A stretch of DNA of 64,000 bases. Origin: Haemonchus contortus (taxonomy: Eukaryota; Nematoda; Chromadorea; Rhabditida; Trichostrongylidae). The position numbers and the translations under genes are program-made. The notes under the pieces are model-generated. The model saw only the letters and a program-made list of their open reading frames with translations. It did no database searches and was not told where the DNA came from. Below, piece after piece: positions 1 to 10,163 of this stretch. Numbering within the stretch: position 1 is the first letter of the stretch; the number at the start of each line of letters is the position of its first letter. Location: NCBI GenBank assembly GCA_000469685.2, contig LS997562.1, positions 11,509,514 through 11,573,513 of the forward strand, in the 5' to 3' direction.

Positions 1-168
1 TTTCCTAGCATTGCTTTCACGGATTGGTGTTTGGAGAATCAAACGAAAATCTCGAGATGGAGGCTTTCCTGACAAGGTTTGCACGGGTTCCATCTTTTCT
101 CTACGGCCTGGGAAAAAGGTCGGTGTACACTACTATTTGGAAAAATTCACAGAATTGAAAATTCTCAC

Positions 169-994
169 CCCGGAAAAGATTGCGATGACACATTTACTGT
201 TCGTCGAACATTCATTGAAACACTGGTTCGGATCTTTTTGAACTGCTTTGTTTTCCAGCGGTGCCACCCCTCCTACATATACAGGTCCACCGATATTGAA
301 GTCGGGCACAAAATCAGCTTGAGCGATTGAGTAGGAGCATAACTGAAACAAAAGGTATAGAAAAGAATTTTGAATTCAAATGGGAAGTAGCTGAAAGAAG
401 CAGCTTGACTGATGCTCCATCCACAAGACTCTTATGCAGAAATGTTAATATTCGGGTGGGAGAGAGAGGTCAGGCTTAGGAAATGAATAATTGCAAAGTT
501 TCTTCGTATTTTGTGCTTCCGCGGAATTCTACATTTCTGCAGGCCGCAAAAGTTTTCAAACAAAAGAGTGAGGCATACCTAGGGTAATGCCATTTGTGCT
601 CACAAATCCAACAACTACCCCTCATGTGTATGTTCGCAAGATCCTGAAAAGCCTTCCAAAAGTCTCACTCTTGAAGGATACCAGTTATTCAGGCTCCAGC
701 TTAGCTATACAAGTGAACATGACCTCCAGACCCACTGGAAGAGAGGGTGAAATCTGGAGCTGAGCTTCATAGGCGTTCTGCCTTTAGTCAAGCTCGCCCG
801 CTACGAGTTTTAGAGCTCTCCAGCTTTGCTTGGTACTCTCCCTCTTCCGTCTTCGCTAAGCATTTTTCCACAACCGTATAAACTTGGCTTCTGCCATCAC
901 TTTCACGAAACTAACAAAATTATTATTGTGAAGCGTATTCAGAAACTTGTACCTGAGAAAGCAACAGCACGACGAAGTTTTTTGTCAGAAACAT
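169..994 (-). CDS. Secreted PAN_3-like protein, AD subfamily copy 1 (AD1), 3' exon off the window
   Basis: Predicted exons on the minus strand are 953-994 (14 codons, start ATG at 992-994) and 169-342 (58 codons). The last exon lies left of the window. Exon 1 encodes a hydrophobic signal-peptide core (FVVLLLSQ) ending exactly at a GT donor. Exon 2 follows a TTTCAG acceptor in phase 0 and encodes GGPVYVGGVAPLE and then the cysteine cluster QCFNECSTNSKC (C-x3-C-x5-C), ending at a GTGAG donor. The cluster is what I recognise as the first half of a PAN/apple domain of the nematode PAN_3 type; such domains usually mediate protein or carbohydrate binding in secreted proteins. All visible cysteines are kept, so this copy looks intact as far as it goes. 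Function and partner are unknown. The BC subfamily has the same exon plan. Confidence 0.62.
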
Positions 995-3181
995 GGGGAA
1001 GTGTAGTGGGTCTCAGTTACCCAAATGAATTCTGTAAATTACAATATGACAAGAAGCGTTTCAAAAATTATAATTTTCGGAGAACCTTGAGACATCGCAA
1101 CCCTGCCCAGTGCAGATTGGAGTTGGGAGGCCGCTTGAACTGTTTTCAAGTTCGTATATGTTTAGAAGTTATGAATTGAATTTCCAGCAAATATGTAGGG
1201 AAGGAAGTGAAGAGATCATCCAAATTTGTATCATGACCCAAAAGCGATGTGTTCTGCCACTTTTAGGATATGGGAATAGAAGAAGAAGAGAGTACCACCC
1301 TTGCTGAGCACTGAACTTTTACTAAAAAACTGACCCTGACTGATATACAACCCAGAACTGTCTTTTAGATAAAAAGAAGGGGTGTTCTAAAGGACTCGAC
1401 CTTCCACAACTAGACCACCTAGGAGTGGATCTCTTGTTGCTAGGCAAGTGAGTCTTAAATACTATGTCGTGGCAGATTCTTCAAAAAAGTGGTCCTTGAT
1501 TCTGATGGCACTATTCTTGCAGTCAAACCTTTACCCTTCTATATGAACGACATAGTTGAAAAGGCAATAGTCTTCTTTTTCTGGATTTTACTATGCCAAC
1601 CATCTGAAGGTTTGACTACCATATAACTCGAGTATCGAAGCAAAAAGTGGAGAAAGCCTGCAGCTGCATTCTGGCTTGTGAAGATGCGAACGGAGCCTCG
1701 AGCGCATTTGACATTAGGGATAGTATTTCTTCTCCTCTGTTCGCATGCCTGTGTAGAAGGTTTGGTTGAACTCTTGCAAAATTTAGTGCTTTGATCTTTT
1801 CTCGTAGAAAGAATACCTGGTCGCATTGTTCATTCAAGATGAGATATATAGCGCCGTCGCGGATAAGTTCGACCGCCTGCTTTTCAAATCTGCTGAACGA
1901 TTATAGGGACCAAGTTGCGGAACCGATCCGTACTGTGTTGTACTACCGTATCGAACAGATAACCAAGTCGAGCAGTACCCTACATGCTGATAGTTGTCGC
2001 AGTATCATGCGCCATTTATCAGCACCGAGTATGGTAGTGGACGTGTGGCCATGACATAAAGGTTCGAAATTGTCGCATATACTCGTTTCGCTTTTCAATG
2101 AAATGCGTTCTAAACTCTTAAAAACGTTTTGACGCTTAATACAGTATTGTTTAGTATTGGTTTTCAACGTCGAAGAAGTGTTCAAGGATCGGAACGAAGC
2201 ACAAGAAGTATGCTACCTCTCCCAGCGAGGCTACGAAGCCTGTTCTACTTAAGGATCCGTTCGTAGTGATTCAGACTTTGCTCGAGTTTCTACAAAAATA
2301 GTAGTAAAAGTCTGCTGGCGTTAATGAATCCCGTCTAAGTGATAATTCCCCGCACTCGGCTCTTATTCTGAATGATAGCAGTGTATCGAGTGAGTACGCG
2401 TCCATACAATGATTTGAACTGGTCAGTCAATGTACAACTCAGTGCTGCTCAGTGGTCAGATCAATCTTGTACCATTCAGTGGATCCTAGAAGGCTTTAAC
2501 GATCTGGAATACGAATCCTTCATCTTGCGTGTGTGATGGATCCACTTGTCGTTGCATCGCCTCAGTCCCCTACCTAAAACTCCTAAAACAGTGCATACTA
2601 GTTTAGAGACAGTTGCTGTTACACTCCTCAAAGTGGTTCTAGAGACAGCATGAGTACCTTTCTGGCCGAGCGAGGGACTGAGGGACTAAATCAAAATGGA
2701 CACGCACAATTGCTCCGTAGTTGTGCAATCATATCATTGACAGCTGCGAGTTCTTTGTTTGGCCTACAATCGTACCATCCCGAGGAAAAGATTGTTCCGT
2801 GGTACTACAGGGCTCCGAATGGGTTCGACATTTTATTTAGCTAGGCGACATGAGTCGTAACCATTTGCTGTCCTACGGAATTCTCGGTTTGCGGGCTTCA
2901 AGTGCCGTTCTTGATAGCTGGATTTTTGCCCTTTAGGCCTTACTTCCTCAAATTTTCACAGGCTATGCAATTAGACGTTTATTTGCCTTGCTCCTTATTC
3001 GTCTATTTGGTGTACTGCTTTCAGTAATCGTTCTGGTATTACTTTAATTTGGATTGACAGCTTCGTAGACGAACCTCGGAAGCTCTTCGGGGCAAAAGAG
3101 TTTATTGCAAGACTACATTATCCAAAACTGTCATTCCACAAGACAAACATGCAAGTCAGTTCCAATGAAATGAATGAAACT
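995..3181. other. Spacer between AD1 and BC1
   Basis: I see no coding exon here. It holds the upstream region of AD1, including the conserved spacer block around 1407-1470 that recurs upstream of most array genes, a degenerate SINE copy at about 2319-2575, and the 3' flank of BC1. The BC1 flank has an AATAAA poly(A) signal on the minus strand at 3101-3106, about 75 nt past the BC1 stop codon. The stretch 1540-2200 is paralogous to parts of 10.7-11.3 kb, 33.2-33.9 kb and 48.3-48.8 kb. Confidence 0.5.
2319..2575 (-). repeat. tRNA-derived SINE-like copy, strongly diverged
   Basis: It matches the body of the better copy at 4123-4411: the tail side begins with a variant of GCGTTGATCAATCCCGTCTG, and the middle has the GACTTG..GGTCAG..GTACAA motif. 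The tRNA-like head lies near 2540-2575 and is badly eroded. Boundaries are approximate. Confidence 0.45.
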
Positions 3182-5700
3182 TCAGTTAGTTGGAGCATCG
3201 TCAGAATTTCTGATCAGAAGCTTGACATTTTCACAATCAGTCCTTCTCAAGTTGCGATCGAGTTTGTATAACTGCTTCGCGCATACACTAATCGACTCGT
3301 TGGACTCTTTACAAAGTAAGCAAGAACCCTGAATAGTGAGAAGTTGCGTATTAGAATGGTATATGCACACTTCAACGAAAGAGAAAACGAACGGTCGTCT
3401 GTCACAATTTGCAACCGCAAGAACAAAAACATCCATTACAGCTATATTAAAGGCACTGTTCGCGATATAAAAGTTTTTTGAGATTTTTCCTTAGGATGAA
3501 GCACTGCATCCCAAAGATAGTACAGAGGACACTATCTGGTTGAAAAACGGACCAGATAGGGTGTAATAAGGGCCCTAAAACCGGCGTAGTCAGCGTACAC
3601 ACTCGAAGGAGCGAGTTGCTACGGCATTGCTGAGGCTGTAGAGATTGCATTTTTTGCCCCAAGGCTCACATTTCGCACGTAGGCAGCTTCCTATAGCCAA
3701 TGGCACAAACATTGGGACAGCTCTGAATATCCCTTGCATGCAACTTTTTTATCACATTCTTCAGTCCCTGATTTTAATTCTTTTTGGAGCTTAGTATTCC
3801 TCTGCGCCTCCTATCGCGTCTTCTTCCCCACTTTCACACTATTCTGGGCTATCACGTGATCCACAATCTGTTTGAAACTAGATACCCCAAATTATCGGAA
3901 CTGTGCTTATGAAACGGTAAGGTTTGCGTCAGGACGCGCCATCAAGGTCGCGACCACCGCATTCAACGCTCGAGGTGATGATGATCGCGCGTCCCCCCCC
4001 CCTGGCATCCAAAATGTATACATTAGAAATGTTAGCAGAAGAGGAAGACTCCACACACACACACAAGGATAGCAGAGAAGGCGGAAATTTCAGAACATCG
4101 ATTGGTTGATAAAGTAAAAAGTTAAAGTTTTTGGCGTTGATCAATCCCGTCTGAGGGATGCGCCCCCGCACTCGACTTCCATTCAGAATCGTAGTGGCGT
4201 AATGAGTGCGTGTGTGGCCTAGACAATGACTTGCGGTGGCCAGCCGATGTACAAGTCAGTGCTTTTATCCTCCCAGACGAGTCTGGTACCAATTCACCAA
4301 GCCCGGAGGGATAGAAGGCTTGGTTGGCCTGGGCGGGCATCGATCCGGGATTCGAACCCCTGACCGCGCGTGTGATATAGTGCGCCACTTGCCACTGCAC
4401 CACCTCCGCCCTTGATTGGTTGATATCGGGAAAAAATACCTCAAAAGCGCAAGAGAAGATAGTTCTCCTGTTAAAAAAGCGCGGCTTTTAAGTGTGAAAA
4501 TAAGTTAGAGGGGGAAATAAAAACTCACCGATTTTCAAAGAAACTTACCGCACACGAAATGTATACGAGGTCACAATTAATATCTCCGATGCATTGTCCC
4601 AAGCAGTGATCAGTACTCGGAGTAGTAGCATGCTCCAGTAGCAGCTTTCCTCGCACAGTCGTCATCTCTTCACCACTGATATTATAGCGAAAGAACGTAT
4701 AAGCGATACAGGAAGAGTACATCTGAAACTGTTTGTATCAAAAGCCCATGCATATGTACATACTCTTTAGTGAAGTGTTCAGTTCCAGCAATTCCTCGTA
4801 CTCCATTTTTATTTATTATTTATTTATTTATTTATTTAGTAACATGTACAGTCAGTACAAGAACACAGCGTACTACAAAAACAAAACGTATAAATAATCA
4901 AGATCCAGGAGAACCAGGTAGTAAAAGACAGCTGATCAAAGCAAAAGCCATTGAAAGAGAAATAATACCTTATGAAGCTTCCACTAAGGCAAAACTAAAA
5001 ATGAGCCTTACCAGTGTAGCTCTCAGCCAAGTATTTTTTCAGTGCTCAATTGAACTGCGACAAAGTTTTGGGCAGGGAGTATTACTTAACAAATTCACGA
5101 AACTCAGAAGATGCCCGATTGACAAAGAAATTCGCTCTAACGTTGGACCTAGACCTAGGAAAGTATGGTTTCAAATTATTTCCACGGGTATTTGATGGTT
5201 GAAGAGTGAGAGCTCCCTTTAAATCAACAACTGATCTCCCAGTGAGTATACTAAATAGCATAACAACATTCTGCTTCCTCCTTCTACTAACAAGCGACTC
5301 GATTCCAAGCATCCTGTTTCTTACAGTTGCTCTAGGGATGGATTCATAACAGAAACCCATCCCTAGAGCAGCTACACTGGTTCTAACGTATTCTTATCTG
5401 GAAACGCAAAAATTCAAGAGTGACAGGGAATTAGTGGGAACACATGTCGGTGAAGTCAAGATTTCATGAGTGCTGAGTCCTCAGCAGCTCCACAACGATA
5501 CGACATATTAAAGCTCCTCCTGCAACAGCCTTTAGAGCTGATTAGCAACTTTCCCTTTTCCGTTTCCTCTAAGTATTCTCCATCAGTGATTCAGATTTGG
5601 TCACTGTTCTCAAGAAAATTGGTAAATCATAGTAAAAAATGTATACAGCACACTGCACCTGATGGAGGAACAGTACGACGAACATTGTTGTCAAGGACAT
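3182..5700 (-). CDS. Secreted PAN_3-like protein, BC subfamily copy 1 (BC1)
   Basis: Minus-strand exons: 5659-5700 (MSLTTMFVVLFLHQ), 4549-4722 (58 codons) and 3182-3328 (48 codons plus TGA); total 120 residues, all junctions phase 0. Exon 1 is a signal-peptide core. Exon 2 begins right after a TTTCAG acceptor and carries the C-x3-C-x5-C cluster HCLGQCIGDINC. Exon 3 carries SCLLCKESNES and then the family signature YKLDRNLRRTDCEN before the stop. These features match one PAN/apple-type domain split over two exons. Compared with its sisters it has extra cysteines (SCLLC and VCAK in exon 3, ISCA at the end of exon 2). The two introns are bloated by a LINE 3' end, a SINE and a TTAA-MITE fragment. 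An AATAAA lies at 3101-3106. Function unknown; probably an extracellular binding protein. Confidence 0.65.
3447..3800 (+). mobile_element. TTAA-MITE fragment (left end only)
   Basis: It starts with TTAA (3447-3450) followed by AGGCACTGTTCGCGA, the terminal sequence of the MITE family seen complete at 14276-14941 and 20436-20897. The interior near 3541-3580 (AAAACGGACCAGATAGGG) resembles 20528-20547. I do not find the matching right terminus, so the end is approximate. It lies in intron 2 of BC1. Confidence 0.45.
4123..4411 (-). mobile_element. tRNA-derived SINE, best-preserved copy
   Basis: Read on the minus strand, the 5' end (about 4411) starts GGCGGAGGTGGTGCAGTGGC, an A-box-like segment, and about 40 nt further comes a perfect B-box-like GGTTCGAATCC (complement of 4348-4358). 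These are the two internal RNA polymerase III promoter boxes of a tRNA-derived head. A conserved unrelated body follows and the element ends near 4123. Diverged relatives lie at 2.3, 6.3, 11.8, 15.8, 20.0, 29.9, 34.6, 41.5 and 45.3 kb. This copy lies in intron 2 of BC1. Confidence 0.65.
4793..5375 (-). mobile_element. 3' end of a CR1/Jockey-like non-LTR retrotransposon
   Basis: On the minus strand an open frame (stop near 5082 or a little beyond) ends with a segment typical of the extreme C-terminus of LINE reverse transcriptase proteins: a line of R/K then VVMLFSILTGR, later RGNNLKPYFPRSRSN and FFVNRASSEFREF. It is followed by a short 3' tail and ends in a (TAAA)n run (complement of about 4806-4840), the usual 3' tail of such elements. 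The catalytic domain is absent, so this is a 5'-truncated copy. It sits in intron 1 of BC1. Family assignment is by motif memory only. Confidence 0.55.
5328..5370. repeat. 14-bp perfect inverted repeat at the truncated LINE end
   Basis: TGCTCTAGGGATGG at 5328-5341 is perfectly complementary to 5357-5370, with a 15-nt loop. It sits exactly at the 5'-truncated edge of the LINE fragment. Confidence 0.7.
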
Positions 5701-8700
5701 GGCGAGGTGTACTGCTTTTGTATTACTCAAATATATTCTGTAAATCACACTGTGATAAAGGCTTTTCGAAAAAGCGAAACTTCCGGAGAACCCTGCAATT
5801 ACATCATGAAGAAGTGAAGTAGTCGTCAGCTTGGTCATTGTACGGGACCTGACTTGAACTAAGAAGATTAGACTAACATCGCACAGCAAAGCGACCTTGT
5901 CACTTCAACTCGACTCAACGCAAAGAAGAGCGGTAGTTTCCAGCGTTTTGTGGTACGTACTTAGGTTACAATATGAACTACCGTAATCTTTTTGCGTGGT
6001 TAGATGTAATCTATGTTTTGAGTGATAATTTGCTTTATGTATGTAACTATAATATGTATTGTGATCTGATGCTGAAGACATTAAATGCCGATAGCTTACC
6101 AGAAAAAGTGTAAAATGAAAGCTAGAAAAAGGTGTGTGACATTAGGAATTGAGACTCAATTGGGGGTAATGGTTTAGAAATCACAATGGACTACTACATG
6201 AGTGAAAACCTGTTCTTTGTACGCTCCAACAGTTACATACAATTGCATCCTCATGTGTCAGGTTGAGGTCGCGCCTCAGCATGTAAACCATTATTACACC
6301 CTTATGGTCTGAGGCGGGTGGAGGTGGTATAGTGGCAAGTGGCGCTTTATATCGCACAAACGGTCGGTCGCGGGTTCTAGTCTCCTATCGATATCTGCCT
6401 AGGCCAACCAAGCCTTCCATCCCTCAGTCGGTAATTGGCACCAGACTCATCTAGGAGGATAAAACCACTGGCTTGTACATTGGTTGACCACAGCGACTCA
6501 TTGTATCGGCCACATACGCATTCCATCCGCCCCTACGATTCTGAATGGAAGCCGAATGCAGGGCGCATCCCAAATGCCTGATTTATGAACGTCAAAGACT
6601 TTATTCTTATCGTTATCCTTATACATCCTTCACCTTTCCCTACAATGTCTTCCTGGGAATTGTAAAAGTACAAGAAGAGGGGCATGGTGAGGAGTGAGGG
6701 AAGGGGATATTAGACTAACGACTATGATTTTTAGTGCTTCCATAGGCACTGTCATATAGCAACTATTTGAGTAAATAAGTTTCGGATCTTAACCACAATT
6801 GCGCTCCCGGGTACTTCTCAATGCGATGGCTCTAGTAAATAGCTATCTATCGTGCAGCTGACAAAAAAAAAATAATAACCAAGATTCAGGTAGTAGAGAG
6901 CTACATAATTTTCGGTTCAGTATGTTATGTAACATCTTTTATGAGGCTTTAGGTCTTCCTGCGTCTAGCTTCAATCTCCCCATTAGCAGTCTACTTTCGT
7001 GCAACTTCGAAAGCATTGATGGAATTGTTCTGAACAAATAATTCATGAGCGATGGTAATATGGCATAGGTTTGGAAAGGTCCGAGGCTGATAGGTGCCTT
7101 GCGTTGTTCAAAAACTTACCGAACACTGACATACAACACAGAAAGAGAATGAAAGAAAGACTATTTCAGAAAACTTACGGCCCATCAGAGGCTGGGCAAC
7201 CTTAAAGTGAACTCTTGTTGCTAAGCAAGTGAGTCTTAAATTCTGTTGTCTCAGATTTTTTGAAAAAGCGGTCCAGTTGGATAGACAATATTTCTTTTCC
7301 CTAATTTAACTTTGTCAACCATCTAGCCGATTCGACTAACATATAGTCTGAGTATCGAGCAAAAAGTGAAGTAAGGATCGAAGCCCAGCTTGCGAAGAAA
7401 TGACATAAATTTGGATCGAAATTTTGTGAAGCTCCCATATTCCGCACTTTTGAAGGGCAAGTTTAAAAAAACTCAGAGGAACCGCTTTAACTGAGGTCAG
7501 TCTAAACTGAGAGTTTGCTGCCTCCATTTCAAGTATTATACATCATGATACCCTTTTGGTCAGGTGAGGATAGACTCCTCCTGGGTGAAGTCTCCTCCAT
7601 GTGAAGAGGATACCGATACGGTACGACCCTACGATCTTCATCCACAGCTAGCACCGTATCGAGACCCTAACATTGTGAACTGCATGAACTGAGAGAAATA
7701 GTCAGCTTTCAGCTACTAAAACTAGGTTCAGAGAGTGCATCAACCGGCAACTCTTCTCAGGTTCGTCTTATGAAAGGCTGAGTAACTAGGCTTTCATGTC
7801 ATCTCTCTGATCAAAAACAAGATCGAAGAGACGAGACACTCTGCATCCCCTCGAAACTGCATCCTAATTCCAACTTTACCTTACTTGGTAGATTCCGCCG
7901 TCACAACGTTGTGCCATTAATTTTCAACTTTGGCCGAGGGATCGTCACCGCTTCTTCGAACAACAACACTGGCTCTCGCGAATTTTTCTTTGCCTTCACA
8001 TACATCATAATTTAAAAAAAAGCACGTGTAGCCGTGGGGGTTTTGTGACATCGGCTTTCTATTGCCTGCAACTTGTTTCATCCGCTACCTGTCACTTTAC
8101 GCTCATGGACTGTGAGACTATGAGAAACTGTGAGAAATGAGACTGTGAGAAATTGTGAGACATTGACACCAGCTCGCTTCCCATTTTTGTACCACATGGT
8201 GCTATTGAACAGTTACCCTTTGCTTCGCTTTTATTTGTGATAAATAGTGTTGTCCAGCCGTCTTTCAACTTATTCCATCTGTGCGGTGGGTTTTGATACT
8301 CTCACAAGTTGCACATTCGTATAAGCTGCAGGCTCTGCAGGCCCGTATAAGCTCTCATAGCTAGGCTGCAAAGTTTTGCTCACTGGAGGGAAATTTCGTA
8401 GCAATGCAGATTTCTCTCGAATTCTCTTGATTACATGCATTTACATACCTCAATCGACAGTCAATCGTAACATACTGAGGAGGGAGTGAGGGCAGTTCGG
8501 AAGGGTTCATTAGGGTTGACAGCATGCGTCGTAACTTTTTGCTACAGTTCAATGGAATACACTGTTTGCCAAGTTTGTCTTGATCTTCGGGTCTCGACAT
8601 CCCATCGACAATAACACTTTATGTTTCTTCAAACTGCGCTTTATCCTTCGTCTGCTCAAGTATCTTCTCAATTCATTCCGATACAATGATGGATAACCTC

Positions 8701-8872
8701 TCAGCACTACTTAACTCCAAATTTAAAGTTCCATGGATGATTGCCAAAACTCTGTGCAACAGAAATAAGCATTTATCGCAAAGTTACAGTTTCCGACTTT
8801 GCTAATTTGTGAAGAACAATCAAACAGCTTGGTTCGAGTAAAATGATTAAAACAGTCAGTCAGACAGCCGAA
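5701..8872. other. Spacer between BC1 and AD2
   Basis: No coding exon is supported. It contains a plus-strand SINE (6312-6601) and the conserved spacer block at about 7190-7260. A region at 7550-8000 is paralogous to 27.4-28.4 kb. A short repeated run of TGTGAGA-type units lies near 8110-8165. The 3' flank of the AD2 relic has a GATAAA signal on the minus strand at about 8772-8777. Confidence 0.5.
6312..6601 (+). mobile_element. tRNA-derived SINE copy, plus orientation
   Basis: The head begins GGCGGGTGGAGGTGGTATAG, like the 4.1-kb copy read in reverse. The B-box equivalent is degenerate (GGGTTCTAGTCTCC, near 6371-6384). The body ends with AATGCCTGATTTATGAACGTC, then a T-rich tail around 6600-6630. 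Confidence 0.6.
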
Positions 8873-10163
8873 TCATAAAATGTCACATACTGAAGATTCA
8901 TCGAAAATCTTCTTCGAGTTATCATCACCTTGGAATGCATAGTCCACATCAAGTACAAAACCCATCTCCATGTTTGAGGCTCCATATATGGTATGGATTT
9001 GTGTACAAGCATGTCGCTCAGCGTATGGGAAAGCAGATCCATCTATAAAGTCGCAAGAACACATTCACCCAGCCCTAAGAAGTGAATAAGTACGGCATTA
9101 AAATACTATCCACCCTAATCTCCATGGTCACGGGCCAGCACGCGGCAGTTGTTTCGTGGTATTCACAGCTTAATCCCTGGAACTTCAGATCCTTACCCTG
9201 ATCGCTTCGACACGAGACCAATGGTGCGATACCAGCAGCAGTTCGGGTAGACTATGCCAACTTCAGCCGAGAATGATCTACTTCCCAGAAGTAGAAGGCT
9301 CCAAGCTGGAGAGTCAGTAAGGCAGGTTCAGAAGACGGAACTTTCTGAGCACTGCTTGTACGGATTGGTATTTTTAGAATTAAGCGAAAGGCTCAAGATG
9401 AAGATTTTCCTTACAAGATTTGCAAGACTTTTACCTTGGTTCTTTTGCCTGGGAAAAAAGCCGGTGCACACTACCATCTGGGAAAGTTCGCGATTTGAAA
9501 AACCTCACTTCGGTAAAGATTGCGACCATTTACTAATCTTCGAACATTCCTTGAAACGCAATTTTGGATTCCTGACAGCTGTTACGTTGCTTTCCAACCA
9601 TACTACCCTTCCTAAATGTACAGGTCCACTATTGAGGATGATGACGGATCAAAAAGCAGCTTAAGTGGTTGGTAGAAGCATCAGCAGCGAGTAGCAACAG
9701 AAAAGAGTTTTCGACTCTGAATGGGAAGTAGCCAACAGCAGCAGCTTGGATGATGCTCCATTCACAAGACTCTGATCCAAAAACGTTACTATACGAGTAG
9801 GGTTCAGAGTCTTTCCAAACGTGTCATTAGTTTGACTTTTCTTCTTTATGGATTCATTGCTTCTATATGGTCTTACATTTTCTGTTGCAAAAACTTTTGA
9901 ACAAAAGATTTGTACCTACCTTGGGTACCGCCATTTGAGAGCTTACCAGGTCCGTAGAGCAATTCACGCAGCTCGTTCAGCTACGAGTTCTGGAGCTCTT
10001 CAGTTCTGCTTTGGCACTTTTCTCCTTCTATTTCTTTCTGAGCATTTTCTACCCAACTGTATAAACTTGACCTCTGCCATCCTTTCACGGAAATTACCTA
10101 CTCATTGTTGAAAAACGAATGCAGAATGTTGTACCTAACAGAGTAACAGCCCGTCGAGAACAT
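8873..10163 (-). pseudogene. AD subfamily copy 2 (AD2), degenerate PAN_3-like gene
   Basis: All three exon positions are recognisable but broken. The signal-peptide exon (about 10135-10163) is about 13 nt shorter than the 42 nt of its sisters and its donor CAG reads TAG. The middle exon (about 9477-9700) has an in-frame TGA where AD3 has TGG, and only one of three cluster cysteines remains. In the last exon (about 8876-9000) the acceptor AG is lost and the conserved cysteine codon is changed to His (HTIYGASN instead of CxMYxASN). It is closest to AD3, with which it shares a WLESNxTAVRNPKLRFKECS segment. Confidence 0.6.

Noticed and set aside
8860..9064. Two overlapping minus-strand frames that look like separate small proteins
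   Set aside because: They cover the last exon of the AD2 relic; the acceptor is lost and an in-frame stop precedes them, so they are not independent genes.
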